Both the position numbers and the translations under genes were made by a program. A DNA stretch of 64,000 nt. It comes from Malania oleifera. Lineage: Eukaryota > Streptophyta > Magnoliopsida > Santalales > Ximeniaceae. Positions 10,861 to 22,929 of this stretch are shown here, piece after piece. The notes under the pieces are model-generated. The model worked only from the letters and a program-made list of their open reading frames with translations. It was not told the DNA's origin and did no database searches. The stretch is taken from assembly GCF_029873635.1 (NCBI RefSeq), contig NC_080422.1, positions 8,897,764-8,961,763 on the forward strand, in the 5' to 3' direction. Numbering within the stretch: the stretch's first letter is position 1; each line of letters opens with the position of its first letter.

Positions 10861-12283
10861 AAAAAAGATACAATGTATGTTTGCTTCTTTTTTCTGGGGA
10901 TTTAAGGATGGAAAAGAAAAAATGAAATGGAGGGTTTGGAAGAAATTGTATGTTCCTGTGGAGGACGGGGCATAGGAGTAAGGGACATTTCAGAAGTGCA
11001 ACGGTCCTTGTTCATGAAGTTTGGTTGGCATTTTTTAACACAAAATTCTTTATAGGCTAAATTTTTGAAAGCTAAATATGTGAAAGGAGGACATATTACT
11101 CTTTGCAGACCTCGTGGATCGAATTCTTCCTTTTGGAGGAAAGTTCTGCAGCCTGAACTATTAAGCAAATCTAAGTGGAAGGTTAGAGAAGGAGATGTAA
11201 AATTGTGGTATGATAAGTTTCTAGATTTAGGACCTTTGTTTGCAGATTGTCCAGATGGTACTCATTCATATATCAGATTAAAAAGATTTGGTTATTAATA
11301 ATGTGTGGGATGTGAAAATTTTGTAGAGGATTCTGGGGTATAATAAAGCGGAAGAAGTGACGGAAAATGTGGGAAATCTTAGAAACTCTTCAGACATTCT
11401 GTTATGGCTCCCGAAAAAGGATGGTTGCTTTAATACAAAGTCTGCATGGGATGTTATCAGAGTTAGAACTCCAAAATTTGATTGGGCAAAGTGGGTATAG
11501 AATAAATGGTTACCGAAGAAAATTGCTATCTATATGTGAAAGACTGCTTTTGAGTGGTTAAGCGTTGATGAAAAGGTGAGAAGAGTGGAGGTTTCACTTG
11601 CTTGGGCATGTTATTGTTGTGAGATGAGGCAGCCGGAAGATATGGAGCATGTGTTAAATAAGGGAGACCTTACTAGTGAGGTTTGGAGGAAGGTTTCAGT
11701 GGAGGTAGGTGTACCTTTCATGAGGCAACAAAGTTGGAAAGAAAGAGTCCAAATGTGGTTTAATAGGGCTTCCAGATTTTCTCAATTGGGATCATTGATG
11801 GGTTTGATTTCTTATTTAGTAGTTTGGAGGCTGTGGAGAAGGAGATGCGTGGATAGAATGGATGGAAAATTGGAGAGTAGTATAGATGTGTGGCTTTCAA
11901 TTAAGTATTGGGTGGGGGGTTTTGTGTAGGAACATGACAGGAATGACTCAGTTAAAGGATGCTGATTTTTGGATATTGCAGAATCTGGAAGTGCAAATTG
12001 TAAATAAAAGAATTAAAACTATGCAATGTGTGAGATGACTAAAACCGAGGCAATGGAGGTCGAAACTAAATTTGGACAGGAACAGCTTGGGGAACACAGG
12101 GCCGACTAGTGGTGGTGGCATCCTTAAAGACCATACAAGTTCTTTTGTTTTTGGTTTTTCAAAATATTTAGGTTCTTATTCAAATAATGAAGCTAAATTG
12201 AGAGCTGTGTTGGTGGGAATAAAGATTTGCAAACATTTGGGCCATACTAGTATTGATATTAAATGTGATTCGAATATTGTAGT
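10861..12283 (+). pseudogene. LINE C-terminal region: zf-RVT and RNase H (first part)
   Basis: Continues the LINE. The zinc-binding RT-associated region runs from about 11040 to 11930, with WLPKK near 11510 and WLSVDEKVRRVEVSLAWACY near 11560. RNase H begins near 12070 with RNSLGNTGPTSGGGILKDH, followed by NNEAKLRAVLVGIK (catalytic Glu) and IKCDSNIVV (catalytic Asp). The first catalytic Asp region is poorly preserved. The domain stops at 12283 after the GTAGT target site, where element A is inserted. It resumes in the same direction at 35764. Confidence 0.88.
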
Positions 12284-14247
12284 TGTCGCGACGTCCCGGG
12301 AGCGCGTGTACCCTGGCGGCGGAATTAAAATCATTTTAATATTTTCATGGAAAAACATGGAATGTCGGAGTCGCCACTAACCTTTTAGTGTGGTTAGAAC
12401 ACATGGTTACTACCCCGTTAGGGGTAGAATGGGTCTATGTTACCAGAGTTAGGCTCGAGAGTTCGGTTACACGAGGGGAAGGTACAAGCACCCCCTACGG
12501 TTAATTTGAAATTATCCCTAAGTTAATCTAATAAGTCTTTAAATTTCTCCTTTTTATGAATTTATAAATATACATAAATAAATAAACGTAATACAATATA
12601 TATACATATATTCCCTCAGAGCTTAAAGTACGTGATGCCCGAAGGCTCATACCCCCGCAATAAAATCATAGGGATTAAAAATCAATAAAATATCTAAGAA
12701 AATACGCTCCCAAATTTTGAAATTGTATATAAAATTTTTATAGGAAAATACTAGTATGGGAGGTTTTACTATATATTAATAAGATAATAAGTTAAAATAT
12801 TAAATTATCACAATGCATATAAAAATAGTAATGATAATAAGCATATCTGTTAAAATATTACAACTTTCAAAATAGGCAATAAAATACCATATGTATATAT
12901 TAAAACACTCAAGATACTATACAAGGTAATACCACCTATAAAAAAAATGCCTTAATAAGTGAAACTAAATAATAATTATACCATAATATTATATACAATA
13001 TCATACTAAATATAATAGCAAAATATATACCAAAACACTAAACTTACCATAATGATTGATACCTTTATATGTAAACATGATATAATATTAGAATCCGAAT
13101 ACTAAATATCGAAAAATGTTAATATGAGAATAGATAACACATAAAGAAAACCCTAAGTAATTAAAATTGAACATGCATCAACCATGAAAACCCTAAATAG
13201 CCCTAAACATATGGATTAAGTAAATAATTACAATAACTATTCTAGCTACATATTAAACATGCAACAATAATATTAACAATCCAACGAATAAAATGAAATT
13301 AAACTTTAAATATCTAGACAAGTTCCGACTATAAAAATTCCGCACTCAAGAAAATTAACTTATTTGAATAATACAATCAAAACTTACCCTGCGTATCAAA
13401 AATTAAAATGATTATAAAAATTATAAAAACCTATGTACCTGCATACGCAAAGAAAAAAAAAACAAAAATCAAGACATTAGATATTAGGACAAACCAAAAC
13501 TAGCAAAAATAATAATAATAATAAAAATAATAATAATAATATTAACTAAATACTACCATAAATATTATATCAACGTACACACATACATAGCCTAGATATA
13601 AACATTAACTAAATATTACAGCAAATAATGTATTAATATACATATATACACATAGCCTATATGCAAATATTTAACTAAAAGCTACAACAAGTATTATATT
13701 AATATACACACACAAAATACCACAGTAGATATTATTTTAATACATACCCACATGCAAATAAGAGAAAAGAGAAAAAAAATAAAAATAAAAACTTGAGCTT
13801 TAAAACTTAAAATAAAACCAATATACTTATATATATAAACCCAATTAAATGTATATAAAAAAAAATTAAGCTTTACATGTATATGCATATATATATAGAC
13901 ATGTATATGTACCTACAAAAGTAAGCAACAATGTTAGTGTCTCCAAAACAAATAAAGATGTAAAATAAATAAATAAACAAGTAAATAAAAATAAAACAAA
14001 ATTCATGTGTGTGACAGTGTGTGTGCTGTGTGTGTGTGCAGTGTGTGTGCTGTGTGTGTGCGTTTCTGTGTGTGCTGTGTGTGTGTGTTGCTGTGTGTGT
14101 GTGCTGTGTGTGTGCTATGTGTGTGTGCATGTGCGTAGATATAGGGAGGCAGGGACTCACCGTGGGATGGTTCTGAGGTCCTGGGGGCTGGTGTAGGTGT
14201 CGTCGGGACTGGGGAAGTTGGCCGGAGAGTTTGGGTGCTCTGGCAGT
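12284..14247 (-). mobile_element. Gypsy element A (copy 1), truncated 3' LTR
   Basis: Begins TGTCGCGACGTCCC, preceded by target site GTAGT at 12279-12283. The same GTAGT follows the far end of A at 35764-35768. It matches the other A LTR from 18988 closely (about 1 percent differences by eye) until TGGCAGT at 14247, where it breaks off into internal sequence. The missing part is the element-sense beginning of the 3' LTR with its promoter, lost together with the polypurine tract in one internal deletion. Compared with 19204 it also lacks about 25 bp that contain the CCGTTC-GAACGG hairpin. It contains a GT-rich block at 14008-14130. Confidence 0.88.
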
Positions 14248-15626
14248 CATGCAACGTTAATTTCCCAACCTAGATGACTGTCCTTCTCATCAACTGCCCC
14301 AGTTTCATCAACCCATGCTTTGATCTCAAGATGGTCTTTAAGACTCGGGACGAAACGTAGGCTTAGGGATGTAGGATTTCAGAATAAAAGGAAAACTAAG
14401 GCTCAACAATACCACCCCAAATAATGTTTTATGCCCCCAGTTCGAGTTGAGGCGCTATTGCAAGATGTTGACCGAACTTGTTATTTAAACAAGCTGCCTA
14501 CGTACCTTTTCAGGATCAGGTCATTACGTAGTTCAGACTCAGTATTGAGTCTGACAAATCATTAGAGACAACAACGTATACCTATCTGGTCAGGACTTTC
14601 ATTTGGACCGTAATGTAGGCTAAGGATATGGGTTAAAGAAGAAAGGAATTACATAAGGCTCAAAATCATCAATTTTATCAAGGGTAATTTGGTTAAAGAT
14701 CATATATGTAGTAAGTCCCTTATTCTCTTTCTTCTTCTTCCTGTTTTTCTTTTTTTTTTCTTTCCCTTTTAATCTTTTTTTCCTTCTTTTACTGCAACTT
14801 TTACTTTTTCTTTTATAAAGGAATCTTGACTTCATTTTCATTTGAACTTCAATTGAGACCAATCTTTTAAAAACTGCCCCAGTGTGGGGTGTGATCCTTT
14901 GACGGGTTAATCAAGAAATGAATCTTTCAGGCTCAAAAATGGTTTGCAAGGGATCTTCTTCTTTGACTTTCTTTTGGGTAGCAGAACAATGGCTTGCCAT
15001 CCTTTTGGTAATGACTATTGTCTCAAATGATTTGCCAAACGCTAAGGGGCCCAAACCCAGGTTGGATTTTTGATGATCTGACTTTTAAGAAAAAGCTGGT
15101 TTAATATTCAGGCTCAATTTGGTTAACAAATGGTAAATCATTGTTTGGGTTCTTTTTAGGGATAACTGGTCGGCCAAAGAGGGCCATCCATCATTTGATC
15201 AAAACATGAGTGATTAATTGATAGGAAATTATCATAACAGCGCAGCCACTTCGTTGAATTCCTTGGAAAGTTAAAAAAACTTCTTCATAACGTCTGAATT
15301 CAATGGTTGTTTCATCCTTTAACATCTCTTTCTAGCTCATGAACACTGGCAATATTACTTTCCTTATTCCGGCATGAAACATAAGCAAACAAAATTTGGC
15401 AACTAGACTTATGATGCAAGTGCGATAACGAAATGCATAATTCATTTTATTGAATATCGAAAATATTTCGAGGCACTGGCGTCCACGGATTACAAAAAGC
15501 AAATAAAAATGGAAAACAAAAGAACATTAACTGAAAAGGATTAGATAGTCAAAAGTTCGGTACTCCATCATTTTATCCTCAGTGGATAACAACTGAAACC
15601 ATTGATTTGAGAACCTCCTGGATATG
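14248..15626 (-). other. element A interior downstream of gag
   Basis: Non-coding in all frames I inspected. It is homologous, in reverse, to 27780-29110 of element B, including repeated ACTGGGGCAG-like motifs and pyrimidine tracts near 14720-14810. No protease or reverse transcriptase motif is present. The tandem-repeat part seen in B further downstream is deleted here. Confidence 0.7.
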
Positions 15627-17102
15627 TTAACCACTTCCTTCCTCGTTTTTGGGCAAAGGATTCCCCTGGACTCCCGGTTGCTTGTCGTCGAATGCTAACC
15701 ATCCAGCATCTCTTAATGATTGCACCTTATGCTTGAAGGCCCAACATCTGTCAATAGTATGGCCGGGAGAGTTAGCATGGTACTCACAACGAACCCCAGG
15801 ATCATACCACTGTGGAGGAAGGTTCGCAATGGGTGTCCCAGGGATTGCAGATACCATCCCCCTTTCCCGCAGCTGAGGAAATAATTCGGCATATGTCATG
15901 GGAATGGGGTCCACCCTTCGGAAGTTTCTAGTCACATTCCTATCTTGTGCTTGCTGATTCGGTGGACCAAAGTGAACAATCTGGGGCCTTGTGCCTGTAT
16001 GCACCATTTGATTTACCATGGGCTCAAAACCAAAGTTTCTCTTGGGCCATTGGTTCCCACCTCTGGTGTACTGATTCTTCCAATTAAATTGCCCCTGTAT
16101 CATTTGTGCCTCTTCCTCCTTCTTCCTATTAGTCCACCTTTTGCCTAAACCAGTTTCCGAGCCATTATCCTTGAGTAGGCCTGCCTTGATATCGCCTTCA
16201 ATTCTTCCTCCCGCAGCCACAATATCCATAAAATCGTGGGGCGTTGCTCCCCGAAGGTGCGTGCGGTAGGGGTCTTTTAATGTACTTACGAATAAGGAGA
16301 TAGCCTCTCGGTCACTCACCGGGGGGTCCACTTGGATTGACATATCTCTCCACCTGTAAGCATATTCTCTGAATATTTAGGTGGATTTCTTCTCCATTTC
16401 TTGTAGCATCATCCGATCAGGCACCATTTCTGTCACATGGCGGTAGTGAGTAACAAAGGCATTGGCCAAGTCCTTCCAAGTGCAGACCCGAGCCTTATCT
16501 TGCTGAATGTACCAACAGATAGTGGACCCAGTCAAACTGCTTTGAAAGCAATGCATCATTAATTTTTCATCGTCTAAGTACGCGGCCATTGCTTGGCAGT
16601 ACATCACTAAATGTGTTCGAGGGCACCGGGTCCTGTCAAACTTTTCAAAGTCTGGCATTTTGAACTTTGGCGGCAGGGTGACTTTAGGCACCAAGCAAAG
16701 GTCATTTGGATTAACTGAATCGAAAGTATTAGAACCTTCCATTGCTTTTAAGAGCTCTTCTAATACGTCACAGCGACGCTCAGCCTCGGATTTGCTGATC
16801 CCCATATCAGAAGGTACTAATGGAGGAGTTCCTACTACTGGGAACCCCTGTGCTGGCATAGCAGGGATGAAAGGAGGCATATTTGGCGGTGGACCCCCCA
16901 TAACACCAGGCGGTGGAATTAATGTTTGTCCATGATCTGGGGTGAACCCTGGGGGATGAGCGGGGTCCACATCTACTTCGGGATCAACATGCACTGCCTT
17001 TTCCTTGTTCATCAGTAACTTTAGAACCTTACTTATCTTGTCATTTATTTCTTCTTGTCCTTGTTCCAGACCCAGGACTCTATTTTCCAATTGTTCACTC
17101 AT
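15627..17102 (-). pseudogene. gag of element A (copy 1), one internal stop
   Basis: Two open stretches (16377-17102 and 15627-16343) form one gag of about 490 residues, split by a TAA at 16377-16379. The intact B protein reads straight through this point. Order: N-terminal heptad segment MSEQLENRVLGLEQGQEEIN; Pro-rich linker (PPPNMPPFIPAMPAQGFP); retrotransposon gag core with WKDLANAFVTHYRHV and FREYAYRWRDMSIQ; and a C-terminal knuckle CEYHANSPGHTIDRC followed by FKHKVQSLRDAGWL. That knuckle, Cys-x2-His-x5-His-x4-Cys, is the form I associate with Tat/Ogre-type Gypsy gag. The single stop could be a recent mutation. Frameshifts are absent, so decay is slight. Confidence 0.88.
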
Positions 17103-18965
17103 TTCTCTCGCTCTTCGCCTGGTATTGTACTGATGCGTGGTAGTCTCAATTATTGCTTTATGTTACTCAAACCACCTCTTTGATTAGGAACTGAAAACCA
17201 AAAAATTTCTTCTTAGAATCATGAATGCACAATTATGCATGAGTGAATGTGTTTTGATGCATGATTAGGGTATGCAATAAGTGTTTATGCATGGATGCAA
17301 CTAGTGCACTTTATATATACAAACAAAGATATGGATGTGCGTGAGACCCATCATGCATGACTATGTATGAAATGAAGTGCATGCATATGATGCAACCTAA
17401 ATGACAACTTAGCCAATATTCTAGAAAAATTCCACTAATGAGAGATTTCAAGATTAACATGACCACTGATGGGCCACGATTTCAATTCAAATCTTTCCTT
17501 AACCATTCCTTTCCTAATTAACGGTTCATGAACCTCAGGTTCTATGAAGGGTCAGATTATGTTCTGAGGTTGGGGTTGACCCAGGCTAGTCAACCCGTTG
17601 GATTCATTCAGTGTGGACTTGTGGACTTTAGTGTGCACTTGGGCCTCAAGTATTTTAAAATATGGGCTTCAACCTATTTCATGATGGGCTAAGGCCCTAG
17701 TTGAAAAGGAATTAGGCTTGGTTTACTTGAAAAAAATGTTGGCCCGAATTTTTAGGTGATAAAGCTGAAGCCCATTTTTGGAAATCTGGGTTTGACCCTT
17801 TTTGAAAATCATGTCTGGGCCGAATTTTTACTTAGGAAAATATCGGGCCTAGGTTTGTTTTTAGGCTTGGATTACTTGAAAAAATGTTGGTCCAAATTTT
17901 TAGGTGATAGGGCTGAAGCCCATTTTTGGAAATCTGGGTTTGACCCTTTTTGAAAATCATGTCTGGGCCGAGTTTTTACTTAGGAAAATGTCGGGCCTAG
18001 GTTTGTTTTTAGAGAACCGGGCCCGAGTTATTTGAAAAGAGTTGGGCCGACCCATATTTTAAAATACTTGGCCCAAGTGCTTTATTTTTATTTTTTTGAA
18101 AGGATGGGTCATGATCTCATTATTGGGCTTTTTCAGAATACTAACTAAGTAGTATGTATGTCTAAATGTATGTCAAATGCATGATATAATACAAAGTATT
18201 TCACAACATATATACAATAGACAACATGGGGATAAGGATGCCCCAACCCAGGGTAGATATGTATATACAGGGTTCGTCATGACACTATCCTAGTTAGGGA
18301 AGACTATAGACAAGTATGTGCGGGTAGGCTCTAACCCTATTAACAAAAGGTTCCCAGTTTGGAATTCCATCCTCCCCCATTAGGGTCCGGATAAAACCCA
18401 CACTGAGCGGAGTGGTTCGCGGGTCCCATCAAGCTTTGCCACGAAGGGACTGACGCTATTACACTCCTACCTAGTCCTAGTAAAGAAAGCTCGGGTATAG
18501 AGCGTGAGAGTATGTGAATTTAATTTTTAACCTAATCCCGCTACCCTCACATTTATTCACATGCTACAAACAATATGGAAACAAGATATCTACAATTAAT
18601 ATATATATTCAAAAGATAAGGAAACACAATATATGCAATTAATATGTTTATTCGCAAAAAATTTTGGAAACAAAAAATAAGGAAACAAAATATCGGTAAT
18701 TAAGATGCTTATTCAAAATATCTTACAATTAATATGCTTTATTCGGAATATTTGGAAACAAAATATCTACAATTAATATTAACAAAATTAGGAAACAAAA
18801 TATTTTTACTTAGGTAAGGTTATTTGTAAATTATGGAAGTAAAATATTTAAAACTAATCAAAGTTATTTACAGATTACAACATTCACAAAATAAGGAGTA
18901 ATTAAAAGATTTAATAAATTTAAACTTGGGATAATTTCTAATTAATTAATGGCTCGACTCTCTAA
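17103..18965 (-). other. element A leader, with a 149-bp tandem duplication
   Basis: This 1.9-kb untranslated leader lies between the primer site and the gag ATG. Positions 17714-17862 and 17863-18011 are two copies of a unit of about 149 bp rich in GGGCC-containing motifs (GGCCCGAATTTTTAGG, TCTGGGCCGAGTTTTTAC). The same doubling occurs in copy 2 near 52670-52970. No conserved frame is present. Short RY-like ATGCATG stretches lie at 17220-17400. Confidence 0.7.
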
Positions 18966-18984
18966 GTCCCCAGCGGAGTCGCCA
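18966..18984 (-). other. primer binding site of element A (copy 1)
   Basis: On the minus strand this is TGGCGACTCCGCTGGGGAC, three bases from the LTR edge at 18988. It is identical to the site in B. It is the primer type I recall for Tat/Ogre-lineage Gypsy elements (complementary to a tRNA-Arg 3' end; recalled, not searched). Confidence 0.8.
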
Positions 18985-20237
18985 AGCTGTCGCGACGTCC
19001 CGAGAGCGCGTGTGCTTCTGGCGGCGGAATTAAAATCATTTTAATATTTTCATGGAAAAACATGGAATGTCGGAGTCGCCACTAACCTTTTAGTGTGGTT
19101 AGAACACATGGTTACTACCCCGTTAGGGGTAGAATGGGTCTATGTTACCAGAGTTAGGCTCGGGAGTTCGGTTACACGAGAGGAAGGTACAAGCACCCCC
19201 TACGCATCCGTTCTTACGAACGGTACCTAATTAATTTGAAATTATCCCTAAGTTAATCTAATAAGTCTTTAAATTTCTCCTTTTTATGAATTTATAAATA
19301 TATATAAATAAATAAACGTAATACAATATATATACATATATTCCCTCAGAGCTTAAAGTACGTGATGCCCGAAGGCTCATACCCCCGCAATAAAATCATA
19401 AGGATTAAAAATCAATAAAATATCTAAGAAAATACGCTCCCAAATTTTGAAATTGTATATAAAATTTTTATAGGAAAATACTAGTATGGGAGGTTTTACT
19501 ATATATTAATAAGATAATAAGTTAAAATATTAAATTATCACAATGCATATAAAAATAGTAATGATAATAAGCATATCTGTTAAAATATTACAACTTTCAA
19601 AATAGGCAATAAAATACCATATGTATATATTAAAACACTCAAGATACTATACAAGGTAATACCATCTATAAAAAAAATGCCTTAATAAGTGAAACTAAAT
19701 AATAATTATACCATAATATTATATACAATATCATACTAAATATAATAGTAAAATATATACCAAAACACTAAACTTACCATAATGATTGATACCTTTATAT
19801 GTAAACATGATAAAATATTAGAATCCAAATACTAAATATCGGAAAATGTTAATATGAGTATAGATAACACATAAAGAAAACCCTAAGTAATTAAAATTGA
19901 ACATGCATCAACCATGAAAACCCTAAATAGCCCTAAACATATGGATTAAGTAAATAATTACAATAACTATTCTAGCTACATATTAAACATGCAACAATAA
20001 TATTAACAATCCAACGAATAAAATGAAATTAAACTTTAAATATCTAGACAAGTTCCGACTATAAAAATTCCGCACTCAAGAAAATTAACTTATTTGAATA
20101 ATACAATCAAAACTTACCCTGCGTATCAAAAATTAAAATGATTATAAAAATTATAAAAACCTATGTACCTGCATACGCAAAGAAAAAAAAAACAAAAATC
20201 AAGACATTAGATATTAGGACAAACCAAAACTAGCAAA

Positions 20238-20295
<58 letters not shown>

Positions 20296-20756
20296 TTAAC
20301 TAAATACTACCATAAATATTATATCAACGTACACACATACATAGCCTAGATATAAACATTAACTAAATATTACAGCAAATAATGTATTAATATACATATA
20401 TACACATAGCCTATATGCAAATATTTAACTAAAAGCTACAACAAGTATTATATTAATATACACACACAAAATACCACAGTAGATATTATTTTAATACATA
20501 CCCACATGCAAATAAGAGAAAAGAGAAAAAAAATAAAAATAAAAACTTGAGCTTTAAAACTTAAAATAAAACCAATATACTTATATATATAAACCCAATT
20601 AAATGTATATAAAAAAAATTAAGCTTTACATGTATATGCATATATATATAGACATGTATATGTACCTACAAAAGTAAGCAACAATGTTAGTGTCTCCAAA
20701 ACAAATAAAGATGTAAAATAAATAAATAAACAAGTAAATAAAAATAAAACAAAATT

Positions 20757-20876
20757 CATGTGTGTGACAGTGTGTGTGCTGTGTGTGTGTGCAGTGTGTG
20801 TGCTGTGTGTGTGCGTTTCTGTGTGTGCTGTGTGTGTGTGTTGCTGTGTGTGTGTGCTGTGTGTGTGTGCGTGTGC
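20757..20876. repeat. interrupted GT microsatellite in A LTR
   Basis: Runs of GT broken by CTGTGTG and CAGTGTG steps. The same interrupted pattern occurs at 14008-14130 and 55717-55845 in the other A LTRs, with small length differences. The His/Thr-rich open frames over these blocks are an artefact of CACACA repeats. Confidence 0.85.
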
Positions 20877-20922
20877 ACAAATATAGGGAGGCAGGGACTC
20901 ACTGTGGGATGGTTCTGAGGTC

Positions 20923-21303
20923 CTAGGGGCTGGTGTAGGTGTCGCCGGGACTGGAGAAGTTGGCCGGAGAGTTTGGGTGCTCTGGCAGTTCTGCTGTGCT
21001 GGCCGTGGAGCTTGGCTGCGGCTGTGGTGCCTGGCCGGAGTTGTAGAGGTGGTGCGGTTGCAGGGGCTGGCCAAGGATGACCGGAGAAGGCTGGCCGCGA
21101 GGTATTCGGGTCCTGGAGTGGTGGTAGACGATGGGACAGTTGCCGAGGGAACTCTCGGCTGTGGTGGCCAGTTTGAGTTGCAGAGGACCTGGAGGATGAC
21201 TGTGTGATGGCCGGATGGCTGGAGGGTTGCAGTGTCCTGGTGTGGCCGCAGCTGGAGAATGATATGGAGGAGGGGCTATGGGGATGAGTGAAGAAAGAAG
21301 CAA
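20923..21303 (-). other. proline-rich exon-like frame in A LTR (copy 1)
   Basis: Minus-strand open frame of 126 codons starting MLLSSLIPIAPPPYHSPAAA, about 100 bp downstream of the LTR TATA box (21404-21411). In copy 2 the same frame is 134 codons long and runs to a GTGAGT donor-like site. Here a C-to-T change makes a TAG slightly earlier, and the donor GTGAGT remains. No recognised domain; composition is Pro, Ser and Thr rich. It may be the first exon of an LTR-driven transcript or simply GC-rich leader sequence. I have no evidence of translation. Confidence 0.35.
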
Positions 21304-22005
21304 ACGAAGAAGAAGAAGACGAAGAGGAGGAAGAAGAAGAATGCTTTTTTTTGGTCTTCTCTGCTGCGCCGGCTGTGCCCTTATGTGTGCTTGGCCTCTC
21401 CTCTTATAAAAGAATTTTTTTGAAAACCCTAGAAAGAATTTCCTTTTTTGATTTTATTTTTCTTTTTTCTTTTTTTTTTATTCTTTTATTCTTATGGTAA
21501 TAATGAAAAAGGAAATAATAATAATAATAATAATAATTATCATAATAATATAAGTATCCATAAGATAATAATAATAATAAAGATATTACTACTTGTAGAC
21601 ACCCCATTTTTACCCAGGCCCGATATGATTATTATTATTATTATTATTATTATTTACATTGTTATTATTACTTCATTTTTATTTTTATTTTTATTTTTTG
21701 CTATAATTATTATTATTATTATTTTATTATTGTCATTTTTACTATTACTATTAGTATTATTATTATTACTAGTCTTATTATTATTATTTTATTGATAGTA
21801 TCTTTATTATTTTTACTTTTACTACAATTATTTATTATTATTATTATTATTATTACCTTATTGATTTTATTATTATTATTATAATAATTATTACTATTAC
21901 TATTTTCATTATTACCATAATAGTAAAAGCAAAAAAAAAAAAAAAAAAAGAAAAAGAAAAAAAAAAAAAAAAAGGAAGTTTTTTTTAGGGTTTACAGAAT
22001 TTTTT

Positions 22006-22013
22006 TATATAAG
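22006..22013 (+). promoter_or_regulatory. TATA box of B LTR
   Basis: TATATAAG in the context TTTTTTTATATAAGGGGG, about 70 bp upstream of the first exon-like module. The A LTR has its TATA box in the corresponding place, which supports it as the element promoter. Confidence 0.65.
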
Positions 22014-22075
22014 GGGGCCATAGCCAAGCCAAAGGAGGAGGCACAGACCAAAGAAAGAAAAATCTTACCTTGCAG

Positions 22076-22929
22076 TCTTGTGCGGCGGCAATGGAGTCGT
22101 TGGCGTTTGCGCAGTCAACTAGATGAAACCAATCGAGCAACGATTTCTTATCCGATTAATGCAAAACTTTATGAGGTGTTTCCTAACCCTTTCATCTTAA
22201 TTTTCACCGTTCAGATTCTTCTTTTGAGTTTTCTCCCTTTGTGTTAACGTCTTGCACAGCCGTATTATCGCCGCAGCAGTGGAGTCATTAGCGTCTGCGC
22301 ATCGAACTGGACGAAGCCAATCAAGCAGCGATTTCTTATCCGATCAATGCGAAATTTTACAAGGTCGTTTCTAACCCTTTCTTATTAATTTTCACCATTC
22401 AGATTTTTTTTTTTTGAGTTTTCTCCCTTCGTGTTAATTTCTTGCACATCCGTATCACCGCCGCAGCAGTGGAGTCATCGGCATCTGCGCATTCAACTAG
22501 ACAAAGCCAATCGAGCAGCGATTTCTTATCCGATCAATGTGAAACCTTACGAGGTCGTTTCTAACCCTTTCTTCTTAATTTTCACCGTTCAGATTTGTCT
22601 TTTGAGTTTTCTCCCTTTGTGTTAATTTCTTGCAAAGTCGTATCACCGCCGCAGCAGTGGAGTCATCGGCGTCTGCGCATTTAACTAGACGAAGGCAATC
22701 GAGCGGCGATTTCTTATCCGATCAATACGAAATTTTACCAGGTTGTTTCTGACCCTTTTATCTTAATTCTCACCATTCAGATTATTATTTTTAGTTTTAC
22801 AATTTCATTTTAATTTATTACACAGCTGTCTCACCGCCGCAGCAGTGGAATCGTCGGTGTATGCGCATTCAACTAGATGAAGCCAATCGAGCGGCGATTT
22901 CTTATCTGATCAATCTGAAACCTTACTTG
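22076..22929 (+). repeat. five-copy exon-like tandem array in B LTR
   Basis: Five modules with a period of about 188-190 bp. Their GC-richer cores lie at 22076-22175, 22260-22363, 22450-22553, 22638-22741 and 22826-22929; the last four are each 104 nt. Cores are preceded by a T-rich tract ending CACAG or similar (mutated to CACAT in the third, intact in the 3' LTR) and followed by GT, as in GAG|GTCGTTTC or CAG|GTTGTTTC. The spacers are T-rich and about 85 nt. This is exactly how exon and intron look in plants. One frame reads RIQLDEANRAAISYPINAKF in consensus; stops occur in copies 2 and 4. 104 is not a multiple of 3. Origin unknown; a captured exon or structural leader repeats are both possible. 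Confidence 0.6.

Larger units (their letters stand above)
18988..21593 (-). mobile_element. element A (copy 1) 5' LTR, first part
   Basis: Starts TGTCGCGACGTCCC on the plus strand, which is the element-sense 3' edge of the LTR. It continues to 21593, where element B is inserted, and resumes at 35406. It carries, in plus-strand order, three short stem-loops near the edge, AT-rich sequence with telomere-like AAACCCTAA boxes near 19878-19935, an AAT microsatellite (20240-20296), a GT block (20757-20876), the proline-rich frame (20923-21303) and a minus-strand TATA box (TTTTATAA, 21404-21411). It is near-identical to 53944-56550. Confidence 0.9.

Noticed and set aside
13873-14254. His/Thr-rich frames over the GT blocks, also near 20626-20880 and 55585-55863
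   Set aside because: CA-repeat translations; they change length with the microsatellite.
21448-21795. Ile/Leu/Tyr-rich open frame suggesting membrane segments, also at 32366-32599
   Set aside because: Translation of ATT/TTA microsatellites in the A and B LTRs.
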